Origin: Devosia sp. 66-22
GTDB taxonomy: Bacteria; Pseudomonadota; Alphaproteobacteria; Rhizobiales; Devosiaceae
Direction of reading: 5' to 3'
DNA length: 36,219 nt
Assembly (NCBI GenBank): GCA_001899065.1
Contig: MKUZ01000023.1
Location: 1 to 36,219 of the forward strand
The translations under genes were made by a program, and so were the position numbers. The first letter of the stretch is position 1. The number at the start of each line of letters is the position of its first letter. The notes beneath the pieces are model-generated. The model ran no database searches and had not been told where the DNA came from. It was given only the letters and a program-made list of their open reading frames with translations. Below are positions 15,786 through 22,631 of the stretch, in pieces.

Positions 15786-16465
15786 GCGACGCCATCATCT
15801 CGCTCCGCGGCGTCACGCGCGCCTTCGCCGGCGGCGTGTTCGGCCTGCGCGACGTGACGCTCGAAATCGCCCGCGGCGAACTCGTCGCCATTGTCGGGCC
15901 ATCGGGCTCGGGCAAGTCGACAATGCTCAACATCATCGGCACCCTCGATCGCGCCAGCTCGGGCACGGTCGAGATCGATGGCCACGACGTCGCCCGCCTG
16001 AAGGACAGCGACCTCTCCGCTTTGCGCGCGCGCCGCATCGGCTTCGTCTTCCAGCATTTCCATCTGTCGCCCGGCGTTTCGGCGCTCGATAACGTCGCCG
16101 ACGGCCTTCTCTATACAGGCGTCGGCCGCGCCGAGCGGCGACGCCGCGCCGAGGCAGCGCTCGATCAGGTCGGCCTCGCGCATCGCCTCGGCCATCGCCC
16201 GCACCAGATGTCGGGCGGCGAAAAGCAGCGCACCGCCATCGCCCGCGCTCTCGCGCGGCGACCTGCGCTGCTGCTCGCCGACGAGCCCACGGGAGCGCTC
16301 GACAGCAGCTCGGGGGAGGGGGTCGTGCAGTTGCTGCTCGAGCTCCATCGCAGCGGCACCGCGGTCGTCGTCATTACTCACGATCGCGACCTCGCGGCGC
16401 GCCTCGACCGGCAGGCCTCAATGCGCGACGGCGAACTCGTCGACGATCGCCGGCGCACCGCATGA
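15782..16465 (+). CDS. ABC transporter ATP-binding protein (MacB/LolD type)
   Basis: This 227-residue ATPase has Walker A (GPSGSGKST), the Q loop (FVFQHFHL), the signature ([15 protein letters not shown]), Walker B with catalytic Glu ([13 protein letters not shown]) and the H loop ([11 protein letters not shown]). The TGALD ending is typical of the MacB/LolD/FtsE group, which drives mechanotransmission-type permeases instead of translocating through the membrane domain. The start is a GTG overlapping the adaptor's stop (GTGA), and the stop overlaps the permease ATG (ATGA), so equimolar translation with its partners is likely. Confidence 0.93.
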   Translation: MSDAIISLRGVTRAFAGGVFGLRDVTLEIARGELVAIVGPSGSGKSTMLNIIGTLDRASSGTVEIDGHDVARLKDSDLSALRARRIGFVFQHFHLSPGVSALDNVADGLLYTGVGRAERRRRAEAALDQVGLAHRLGHRPHQMSGGEKQRTAIARALARRPALLLADEPTGALDSSSGEGVVQLLLELHRSGTAVVVITHDRDLAARLDRQASMRDGELVDDRRRTA

Positions 16466-17664
16466 ACATCTCGCTCGAACCGGCGCGGCTCCTGCCGCTC
16501 GATATCGTGCGGCTCGCCGCCTATGGGCTGCGCGCCCGCCCGCTGCGCGTCGTACTGTCGGCGCTCGGCATTGCCATCGGCATTGCGGCCATGATCGCCG
16601 TCGTGGGCATCTCGACCTCAAGCCGCGCCCAGCTCAACCAGTTGCTGGGCGAGCTCGGCACCAACCTGCTAAGCGCGGGGCCGGGGACCACCATGTTCGG
16701 CGAAGCCGCGACGATGGAGCCCGAGGCAATCGCCATGGTAGGCCGCATCGCCGGGGTCGAGGCGGTCACGGCCATCGGCCTCCTCCCCGAGGCCAAGGTC
16801 TATCGCACCAACCGCATCCCGCCCAGCCAGTCGGGCGGCATTGCGGTCTATGCGGCCCGGCTCGACCTGCTCGACACGGTCAGCGCCCGGATCGCGGCCG
16901 GTTCCTGGCTCACCCCGGCCACCGCGAGTTTCCCCGCCGTGGTCCTCGGTTCCCGCGCGGCCAGCCGGCTCGGTATCGGTTCGAGCCTCATTGGCCAGCC
17001 GATCTGGCTGGGCGGCCGCTGGTTTACCGTGGTGGGCATTCTCGAGCCGGTATCGCTGGTGCCGCTTCTCGATCTTTCCGCGCTCATTGGGTGGCCAGGA
17101 GGCAAAGCTTTCCTCGACTTTGAGGGGGATATCACAACGCTTTACGTGCGCACCGACCCCGCCGCGATCGAGTCCGTGCGCGCGCTTCTGGCCCGCACCG
17201 CCAATCCCGAGCAGCCCAACGAGGTCGACGTGTCGCGCCCCTCCGACGCCATCGCAGCCGAAGCGGCGGCGGACGTGGCCTTCACCGGCCTGCTTCTGGG
17301 TCTCGGCGCGGTGGCTCTGCTGGTGGGTGGTATCGGCGTTGCCAATACCATGGTCATCTCGGTGCTCGAGCGCCGCGCCGAGATCGGCCTCCGCCGCTCG
17401 CAGGGCGCCACGCGCGGCCACATCCGCCTGCAGTTCTTCGGCGAAGCCCTGCTGCTGGCCCTGCTGGGCGGCGGCAGCGGCATCGTTATCGGCGCCATTG
17501 TCACCGCCGGCTATGCCCGCCTCCAGGGCTGGCCCGTCGATATCCCGCTCTGGGTGGCTGGGGGTGGCATGGCCGCAACCCTCCTCATCGGTGGCCTCGC
17601 CGGCCTCTACCCCGCCATGCGCGCCGCCCGTCTCGCCCCCACCGAAGCCCTGAGCGCGACATAA
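16462..17664 (+). CDS. MacB/FtsX-family ABC permease
   Basis: This 400-residue permease has the four-helix MacB topology. TM1 is about residues 28-52 (VVLSALGIAIGIAAMIAVVG). The large periplasmic core spans about 55-270. The FtsX domain contributes three further helices (GLLLGLGAVALLVGGIGVANT, LLLALLGGGSGIVIGAIVTA and a last one near 370-390), ending with the conserved LYPAMRAARLAPTEAL. It pairs with the upstream ATPase and adaptor to form an exporter that would move a periplasmic or membrane substrate such as a macrolide, peptide or lipid. The cargo is unknown. No terminator is visible after it before the tRNA fragment. Confidence 0.92.
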   Translation: MNISLEPARLLPLDIVRLAAYGLRARPLRVVLSALGIAIGIAAMIAVVGISTSSRAQLNQLLGELGTNLLSAGPGTTMFGEAATMEPEAIAMVGRIAGVEAVTAIGLLPEAKVYRTNRIPPSQSGGIAVYAARLDLLDTVSARIAAGSWLTPATASFPAVVLGSRAASRLGIGSSLIGQPIWLGGRWFTVVGILEPVSLVPLLDLSALIGWPGGKAFLDFEGDITTLYVRTDPAAIESVRALLARTANPEQPNEVDVSRPSDAIAAEAAADVAFTGLLLGLGAVALLVGGIGVANTMVISVLERRAEIGLRRSQGATRGHIRLQFFGEALLLALLGGGSGIVIGAIVTAGYARLQGWPVDIPLWVAGGGMAATLLIGGLAGLYPAMRAARLAPTEALSAT

Positions 17665-17703
17665 GTCAGCCGGCAACGGCGCGCATTGATCTGACTAAGG
17701 AAA

Positions 17704-17754
17704 TGGTGCTGCAAGAGAGGATTGAACTCTCGACCTCTCCCTTACCAAGGGAGC
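17704..17754 (-). other. attL-like site: 3' fragment of tRNA-Thr(GGT)
   Basis: Read on the minus strand, this is the 3' two-thirds of a tRNA. An anticodon arm with perfect 5-base stem CTCCC/GGGAG encloses the loop TTGGTAA (anticodon GGT, Thr). A variable region and a perfect T arm (GAGAG-TTCAATC-CTCTC) follow, then the acceptor strand TTGCAGC and ACCA. Upstream of the anticodon stem there is no D arm and no GCTGCAA acceptor strand, so the gene is incomplete. Tyrosine integrases commonly insert into tRNA 3' ends and leave such a fragment at one junction. The orientation puts chromosome to the left and the integrated element to the right. The intact tRNA is expected beyond the right edge. Confidence 0.85.
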
Positions 17755-17903
17755 AGCGCGCTTCGGAAGCAACGCGAGCAACGGGGGATTTCCAAGAGTT
17801 CCGGTGTCCACGGACACGTCACGTTGCTTCGGTGCTCGTCGTTGCTCGGCAAGTTTGCGCCGAAATGCAGCACATGTGCAGCAGTGCGGCACCGAACAAA
17901 AGC

Positions 17904-17932
17904 AAAACCCCCGGCCACAAGACCGGGGGTTT
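17904..17932 (-). terminator. Terminator of the leftward phage operon
   Basis: AAACCCCCGG and CCGGGGGTTT form a perfect 10-base stem with an 8-base loop. On the minus strand the hairpin runs into GGTTTTGCTTTTG, giving the T-rich tail for leftward transcription. It lies 45 bases after the stop of the last leftward phage gene. Confidence 0.8.
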
Positions 17933-17976
17933 CCATGCCTCAAGATCACCGGGAGGAACCCGGCCCGATCCGGCGT

Positions 17977-18324
17977 TTAGGCGCTCAGGACGGAGCCCGC
18001 GACGGACCACTTCGAGACGCCATCGGAGATGAGACGCAGCCAGTCGTACTGCGCGCCCAGCACCTTCGAGTTGGCGCCGTCGATGGTGTCGGCGCCCGCG
18101 CGGGCCACCGTGAAGTCGTTGGCCGAGGCGTCGGTCTTCTTGAACTCGATGGCGTCACCGGCGGGAACATCGGCGGCGGCGGGCAGGGTGGCCGTGAACG
18201 CGGCGCCAGCGGTGGCGGCGAAAACCAGGGTGGCGTCGTTGGTGAGGGTGATGGTGCTGTCGGCGTAAACGACGCCGACCTTGCGGCGGTCAGGATTGCG
18301 GAGAGGAAGGGCGGTGTTAGCCAA
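17977..18324 (-). CDS. Phage virion-surface/fibre-like protein
   Basis: This 115-residue protein is made of short beta-strand repeats, with the pattern ATAGAAFTATLPAAADVPAG, then FKKTDASANDFTVARAG-DTIDG and a C-terminal segment ending DWLRLISDGVSKW. Such TLPAA ... KKTD ... ADTIDG ... SDG-SKW sequences are frequent in phage head-fibre, decoration or tail-fibre proteins. The strongest start is a TTG at 18324 preceded by GGAGG at 5 bases. An ATG 12 bases further upstream (18336) lacks a ribosome-binding site. It is the last gene of the leftward operon, right next to the attachment site and a terminator. Confidence 0.6.
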   Translation of the reverse strand: MANTALPLRNPDRRKVGVVYADSTITLTNDATLVFAATAGAAFTATLPAAADVPAGDAIEFKKTDASANDFTVARAGADTIDGANSKVLGAQYDWLRLISDGVSKWSVAGSVLSA

Positions 18325-18461
18325 GATGGCCTCCATGCATGGGAGTGAGAGAGGGGTTGCAACGGGTGCTTCGTAGCACAACGCGGACACCAAGTTGCGA
18401 GAAAGCCCGGGGCTGGTGCAGACCCCGGGCCAGTGGAGCCCCGCGAAGCGGCGCGGAGCAG

Positions 18462-18704
18462 TTAGTCGCGAGGGAAGGTGACGGGCGCCCTCGGCTTCGG
18501 GCCGGTGTCCGGCGGCTCGGCGGCGATAATCTCATGCGCCGCCTTCACGAGCTTGTCGGGGAGCGTGTCGTTCGAATAGTCCAACATCTTCCGGGTCAGT
18601 TCCTGCATCTCGCTGTAGGTCAGCGAGATGAGCCCGTTAGCGACGTGACGGAGCCCGTGCGGGCGTGCGAGGCCGGGGTTGAAGCTGCGCTCGTCGTCAG
18701 CCAT
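18462..18704 (-). CDS. Small phage protein, unknown
   Basis: This 80-residue acidic-to-neutral protein has no recognised family. Its central part (YSEMQELTRKMLDYSNDTLPDKLVKAAHEII) should be two amphipathic helices, and the tail is proline-rich. The ATG at 18704 overlaps the end of the Acb2-like gene by 8 bases (ATGGCTGA), so translation is probably coupled to it. A longer start adding MMWRRVLS is possible but reads over more of the neighbour. Immediate linkage to the Acb2-like gene makes a shared counter-defence or accessory role worth testing, but the sequence does not show one. Confidence 0.6.
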   Translation of the reverse strand: MADDERSFNPGLARPHGLRHVANGLISLTYSEMQELTRKMLDYSNDTLPDKLVKAAHEIIAAEPPDTGPKPRAPVTFPRD

Positions 18705-18978
18705 CGACAGCACCCTGCGCCACATCATCCCCGGGCAGGACGACCCGACCCGGCTTGAAGACGGCGCGGTTCAGCGCCATGAAGCCCTGCTCGAAGTGCG
18801 TCCGGGCCACGGCGGCCCAGCGGTGGTCGAGGTCCGGCACGATGTCCGGCAGGGACTCGATGCGGCGCAACAGCCGCTCCTCGGTATCCTTGTGGACATT
18901 GACCGCCTCGATCTTGTGGGGCGGCTGGGCGTTGTAGCCTGCGACGGGCAGGCCGTTGACCTTGTTGGGGTCGGACAT
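18697..18978 (-). CDS. Acb2/Tad1-hairpin family protein, candidate anti-CBASS cyclic-nucleotide sponge
   Basis: This 93-residue protein has the hallmarks of the phage Acb2 family. An N-terminal stretch leads into a charged helix (DTEERLLRRIESL). A second helix follows that carries the family pattern (P)DLDHRWAAVARTHFEQGFM-LNRAVFKP-R. In Acb2 this helical hairpin hexamerises and sequesters cyclic di- and tri-nucleotides made by CBASS immune systems. The RW-x(4)-TH-x-QGFM-x-LNRA-(V/I)F signature supports the call, and the length is close to the usual 90-100. It overlaps the downstream 80-residue gene and sits in the accessory distal end of the leftward operon. Binding itself is inferred. Confidence 0.72.
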   Translation of the reverse strand: MSDPNKVNGLPVAGYNAQPPHKIEAVNVHKDTEERLLRRIESLPDIVPDLDHRWAAVARTHFEQGFMALNRAVFKPGRVVLPGDDVAQGAVDG

Positions 18979-19157
18979 TGGTGTTCTCCGAAAAGACCCG
19001 CGATCCGGGTCACTGCTCCATCAGCGAAAAACGCCCCCAACAGCGGTGTATGCGGGATCAGCGCGTCCGCGCGGTTCACCTCACGCATCCGCTCGCGCAT
19101 CTCGCGCAGATGGTCAGACAGGGACGGCTTCTTCGGCGGACGCAGATCGTTGGTCAT
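18771..19157 (-). CDS. Small phage protein with long out-of-phase overlap
   Basis: The first 60 or so residues look like genuine coding sequence: a basic, helix-rich start (LSDHLREMRERMREVNRADA) and then LIPHTPLLGAFFADGAVTRI. The ATG at 19157 overlaps the previous stop as ATGA, as expected for a coupled phage gene. From about residue 62 the frame runs inside the Acb2-like gene for about 200 bases and becomes rich in Ser, Thr, Arg and Pro, as shadow frames do. The true protein may have lost its original stop by a small indel, or the tail may be tolerated. No family is recognised. Confidence 0.45.
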   Translation of the reverse strand: MTNDLRPPKKPSLSDHLREMRERMREVNRADALIPHTPLLGAFFADGAVTRIAGLFGEHQCPTPTRSTACPSQATTPSRPTRSRRSMSTRIPRSGCCAASSPCRTSCRTSTTAGPPWPGRTSSRASWR

Positions 19158-19342
19158 TCTTCAAGCGCCTCCAGCAGCTCATGGACGGTCACTTCGGGCG
19201 GCAGCTCCGCGAGGACACGGCGAGTCACAGTGAGCTGCCGGGCGACGTTGCGCTCGGGTACGTAGCGGCGGTTGGACACGTCGCCGTTGATCGTGTCCCC
19301 GAGGGCGATTTCGATAGCCTCAACAACCTCATCGCGGCTCAT
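19154..19342 (-). CDS. Small phage protein, unknown
   Basis: This 62-residue protein is predicted to be almost entirely helical and ends in an acidic helix (PPEVTVHELLEALEE). No family is recognised. Its stop overlaps the next gene's ATG (ATGA). It lies directly downstream of the phage GcrA homologue, with a 28-base gap. The start ATG is itself embedded in an ATGA, so a very short upstream reading of about 11 codons ends there, but there is no evidence that it is translated. Confidence 0.55.
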   Translation of the reverse strand: MSRDEVVEAIEIALGDTINGDVSNRRYVPERNVARQLTVTRRVLAELPPEVTVHELLEALEE

Positions 19343-19370
19343 TTGTCGGGGCTCCGATAGAGGGGGTTGG

Positions 19371-19883
19371 TCACGGTGCGGGGCTCCTGTAGATGGCGTA
19401 GTGGTCGTCGCAATAGGCGAGGCCGTCGGGCCGTCTCTCGACGTGGCAGTTGCAGAACAGGCTCTTGCCGCCCACCGTCACCGGCCAGCGACAACCGCGC
19501 TCGGCGCGGTCCATGAGGGGCTTCGGCTCGGACCCGGGGAGCGGTTGCCAGGCAGGGGCGTTGAACAGCTCCTGCTCGGTTTGCGGGGACACGCGGACGA
19601 TGGTCACCTGTCTGTCCGGCGAGCCCTTGACGTTGCGCCCCCGGACGCGGGACGTTGCCCGCGCCAAGAGCCGGGCTTCCCTGTCCGGGCGCCGGTAGAG
19701 TTTGATCTGGCCCTTCGAACGATGGATGACGCCGATGACGGCGTTGCGCGAAGCGCCCGGGATCGCGGCTGCGATCTGCGAGGCCGACATCTGATCTTCG
19801 TGGGCGAGCTGCTTCACCCGGTCGTACCGGGCTTTGCGGTCCATCAGCAGCCAGACATCTTCGACGGGGTGAGTGGCGTCCAT
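19371..19883 (-). CDS. GcrA-family regulator, phage-encoded
   Basis: This 170-residue protein resembles GcrA, the alphaproteobacterial cell-cycle factor that binds sigma-70 RNA polymerase and promoters with methylated GANTC sites. The N-terminal DNA-binding helices read YDRVKQLAHEDQMSASQIAA, then ASRNAVIGVIHRSK, matching the SASQIA ... TRNAVIGK-HR signature. The C-terminal half has the family's cysteine/histidine segment: CRWPV, then FCNCH and YCDDHYAIY, corresponding to the sigma-interacting part. It is near full size. On a phage it could redirect host transcription or copy the host's methylation-dependent timing. No CcrM-type methyltransferase is visible in the window. Confidence 0.8.
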   Translation of the reverse strand: MDATHPVEDVWLLMDRKARYDRVKQLAHEDQMSASQIAAAIPGASRNAVIGVIHRSKGQIKLYRRPDREARLLARATSRVRGRNVKGSPDRQVTIVRVSPQTEQELFNAPAWQPLPGSEPKPLMDRAERGCRWPVTVGGKSLFCNCHVERRPDGLAYCDDHYAIYRSPAP

Positions 19884-19888
19884 GTTGG

Positions 19889-20554
19889 TCAGCCTTGCTC
19901 CGGAGCCACCGCCACGAACGGGCGTTTCGTCTCGTCACAGACGCCGAGGAGGAAGGCGCCGTATGCTTTCCAGAACTTGGACCCCGCCGCCCCATCCATC
20001 GCCGCGATCTTCCGTGCGCTGAACCCACGCCAGTCCGCGATGGGGTGCATCTGGCAACCAATCGCCATGTGGGCATCAGTGATAGTCACATTGTAGGTGA
20101 TGCCGCTAACAACGATTACGGGCGCGGACACCCGGGCGTCGCCCCACACCTGAGCGTTGCCCAACACCTGAGCGTTGCCCAACACCTGAGCGTTGCCCAA
20201 CACCCGAGCGTCGCCCGACACCCGGGCGTTGCCCAACACCCGAGCGTCGCCCGACACCCAAGCGTCGCCCGACACCTGAGCGTTGCCCAACACCCGAGCG
20301 TCGCCCGACACCCGGGCGTCGCCCGACACCCAAGCGTCGCCCGACACCTGAGCGTTGCCCGACACCTGAGCGTTGCCCGACACCCAAGCGTTATCCAACT
20401 GGCTCAGGTTCGCTTCTGACGCCACCCAGCCACCCAACGCACCGGCTACCACCGTGCCGAACGATACCAGCGCCTCGATGCGGTGCAGCGTGACCCCGAA
20501 AACCACCTTCGTCTCACGGGTCAGCCGATACTTCTTCTTCGTCTTGATTGCCAT
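19889..20554 (-). CDS. Hexapeptide-repeat (beta-helix) phage protein
   Basis: This 221-residue protein has three parts. A basic start (AIKTKKKYRLT) leads into a segment like the common phage pattern LHRIEAL ... GTVVAGALGGWVASEANLS. Fifteen near-identical hexapeptides of the type (N/D)A-x-V-(S/L)G follow, about residues 53-143, expected to fold as a left-handed or similar beta-helix. The C-terminal domain contains MAIGCQMHPIADWRGFS and FWKAYGAFLLGVC. Function is unknown. The ATG at 20554 follows AAAGGATCG. An ATG 48 bases upstream is in frame but badly spaced from its GAGG. The repeat number probably varies between related phages. Confidence 0.7.
   Translation of the reverse strand: MAIKTKKKYRLTRETKVVFGVTLHRIEALVSFGTVVAGALGGWVASEANLSQLDNAWVSGNAQVSGNAQVSGDAWVSGDARVSGDARVLGNAQVSGDAWVSGDARVLGNARVSGDARVLGNAQVLGNAQVLGNAQVWGDARVSAPVIVVSGITYNVTITDAHMAIGCQMHPIADWRGFSARKIAAMDGAAGSKFWKAYGAFLLGVCDETKRPFVAVAPEQG
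20124..20396. repeat. Tandem 18-base repeats (15 units) encoding hexapeptides
   Basis: The stretch consists of about 15 directly repeated 18-base units built from variants of ACACC(T/C)GAGCGTTGCCC and ACACCCGAGCGTCGCCC on the plus strand. All are in frame within the beta-helix protein gene. Units are identical or differ at a few positions, which is typical of arrays that expand and contract by slippage or recombination in multiples of six codons. There are no spacers, so it is not a CRISPR. Confidence 0.9.
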
Positions 20555-20615
20555 TTTGCTCGATCCTTTTCCCGATGGCTGTCCTGTCCATCTGGCGGCC
20601 ATCCTCGCGTTGTTT

Positions 20616-20653
20616 TGTCGGTTTCGTCAAGCATCAAAAACAACAAAAGCAAC
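20616..20653 (-). promoter_or_regulatory. Candidate phage control region: TTGACGAAACCGACA plus GTTGC-type repeat
   Basis: On the minus strand, upstream of the beta-helix gene, GTTGC-TTTT-GTTGT (20640-20653) is followed 14 bases later by TTGACGAAACCGACA (20616-20630). Closely related pairs occur upstream of the XRE regulator on the plus strand (30829-30876 and 30940-30967). The shared layout in non-coding gaps of opposite orientation suggests a phage regulator site or promoter class. No convincing -10 element follows. Confidence 0.4.
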
Positions 20654-20660
20654 AACGAGG

Positions 20661-22631
20661 TCATTTTTTATAGCGGTCGCCCGCCCATCCGGCGGCATCG
20701 ACCGGCAGTCCCTTTGCCCAAACAGGCGGCAACTTCATCGCGCGGAGCAGGTGCTTGAGCGACGTGTCCGCCGTCGCTGCCGGGGCTTCGCAAATCATCT
20801 CGTCGTGGACCAGCAGCTCGGGCCGCAAGCCCAAATGCTCAGCCCGCTGGGTGGCGAGCGCCATGATGTCGCGGGCGACGGCCTGCGTGATGTTCTCGAC
20901 CAGCTTGCCGCCGTAGGTGCGTTGCCGCTTCCACTTCCGCGTGTACTGGTCCACTCCCATGTAGGTGATGCCGACGCGGCCCAGCTCGTCTGTTTCGAGG
21001 CGGGCGTCGCGATAGACCAACTTGCGCCCGGAGGGCAGCTTGATCAGCAGATGCCCGCGCCACATGGCGAAGGACACCGGCCCGACGTTGTAGCTCGCGC
21101 TGGCGCCATTGATGGCCGACTGGAGCACAGCCTTGGCGGCGGCGTCGCAGTCCCACCAGAACTGGACGATCATGCGGTTGTTGGCGCGCCACGTCTTGAC
21201 GGCCTGCTCGGCAAACTCGTCTGTCAGGGCTAGGCCGTAGGTCTTGGCCGTGTCCTTGAACTTCCGCCAGGACATACCGAAGCCACAGGCGAGCACGAGG
21301 ACTTTCCCGAGCTGGCGGTTGCTAGAACCATTCTGGCGAGCGGTGTAGGTGTAAACGTCGGGGCCGGTGCCCGCGTCATAGGCGCGGAAGGTGTCCAGAA
21401 TGTCCGACTGACCGGCGAGCCACGCGACCACCCTCGCCTCGATCTGCGCGAAGTCAGCGACGACGAGCTTGTTGCCGGGCTTCGCGACGATGCACCCACG
21501 TAGGGCGCTGGACACGATCCCGAGGAGCGGCCCGAAGAACGCCTCCAAGAGGTCATCCGACATGCCGTTCGCGATTGCCTCAAGAGCTTGCTCGATCAGC
21601 TTGACCGTGCCGCGCGGCATGTTCTGGAGCTGGATCAGGCGCCCCGCCCAGCGGCCCGTGCGTGAGGCTCCATAGAACTGGAGGGCGCCCCGGGCGCGGC
21701 CATCGTGGCGGGACGCCTCGATCATGGCGTTGAGCTTGGCCGTGCTCGTCTTCGCGCCGTCCAGGCGCAGCTCCAAAATCTCGCGCTCGTGGTCGGGCGT
21801 GCTCGGATCATCGAGCCGCTGCTGCACGGTATCTTTCTTGAGGTTCGCGATGGGCGAGCCAATGGACGTGAGATAGGTCTGGAGCGCGGCGGTGCTCGTG
21901 ATGGTCTTCACCGCGCCGTTGGTGAGCTGTTCGACGTAGGAGTTGGTGTCGGCGCCAGCCCGGGAAGCCATCCCCTTGAGCGTGTCCACCATGTCCAGAT
22001 CTACCTGGACACCGCGCTCGTTGATCTTCTGGTCTAGTTCCCAGAGCGCCTGTTCTTCTTCGGGCAGCGCGGGGATCAGCGCGCCTACCGACGCTTCGGT
22101 CACAACGTCCTGATCGCAGTAGTCTTGCAGACGATCCAGCTTTGCCGGGTCTTCCTCGTGCCACCACGACAAGCCCGACTTCGTGCGCCGGGGTTTGTTC
22201 ATCTGCATCATCAGCCTGTGGCCGTCCTTGTCCTTCCAGAACTCGGGCGGCAGGCCGACGGCTTTCGCGGCTTCATCGAGCGAGAGGGGCAAGCCCCAAT
22301 AGGCGGCCCGCGCCATCGTGTCCCGGAGCTGGCCGACCTCAAGCGGGCACAGCTCGGGATGCTGACGAAGGAGCACGTAGTTCCAGATGACAAGCTCGAA
22401 GCCCACGTTCCAGCCGTGGACATGGCGACGACGCGCGACGTGATCTGCTAGTTCTTGGGGGAACGGCTCGCCGGGCTTCCAGCGTTTGACCTTCGCGCCC
22501 TCGAAGGCGTAGCTCAGGCACAGGATGCGCGTGTCCGGATGGCGGGCATACTCGTGTGCGCCCGTCTTCCGGAGGTCGAGAGTGCTGGCCGTCTCGAAAT
22601 CAATGGAAACGGCGCTGGGCACGAATGTCAT
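20661..22631 (-). CDS. Family A (Pol I-type) phage DNA polymerase with 3'-5' exonuclease
   Basis: This 656-residue replicative polymerase lacks the 5' nuclease domain. The N-terminal DEDDy proofreading domain has Exo I SIDFETAS, an Exo II-like GWNVGFEL (Glu where Asp is usual) and Exo III DYCDQDVV. The polymerase domain has motif A VADFAQIEARVVAWL, motif B RQLGKVLVLACGFG (about 438-451) and motif C LLVHDEM (about 608). The residue equivalent to E. coli Phe762, four after the motif B lysine, is Leu, a variant that published viral surveys have linked to temperate phages. ATG 22631 is chosen because SIDFETAS follows closely. Upstream in-frame sequence overlaps the preceding gene. Confidence 0.93.
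   Translation of the reverse strand: MTFVPSAVSIDFETASTLDLRKTGAHEYARHPDTRILCLSYAFEGAKVKRWKPGEPFPQELADHVARRRHVHGWNVGFELVIWNYVLLRQHPELCPLEVGQLRDTMARAAYWGLPLSLDEAAKAVGLPPEFWKDKDGHRLMMQMNKPRRTKSGLSWWHEEDPAKLDRLQDYCDQDVVTEASVGALIPALPEEEQALWELDQKINERGVQVDLDMVDTLKGMASRAGADTNSYVEQLTNGAVKTITSTAALQTYLTSIGSPIANLKKDTVQQRLDDPSTPDHEREILELRLDGAKTSTAKLNAMIEASRHDGRARGALQFYGASRTGRWAGRLIQLQNMPRGTVKLIEQALEAIANGMSDDLLEAFFGPLLGIVSSALRGCIVAKPGNKLVVADFAQIEARVVAWLAGQSDILDTFRAYDAGTGPDVYTYTARQNGSSNRQLGKVLVLACGFGMSWRKFKDTAKTYGLALTDEFAEQAVKTWRANNRMIVQFWWDCDAAAKAVLQSAINGASASYNVGPVSFAMWRGHLLIKLPSGRKLVYRDARLETDELGRVGITYMGVDQYTRKWKRQRTYGGKLVENITQAVARDIMALATQRAEHLGLRPELLVHDEMICEAPAATADTSLKHLLRAMKLPPVWAKGLPVDAAGWAGDRYKK

Noticed and set aside
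17704-17780. A complete functional tRNA-Thr gene
   Set aside because: No D arm or matching 5' acceptor strand is present upstream of the anticodon stem, so only the 3' part exists.
20124-20396. CRISPR-like array
   Set aside because: The repeats are contiguous 18-base coding units without unique spacers, inside a beta-helix protein gene.
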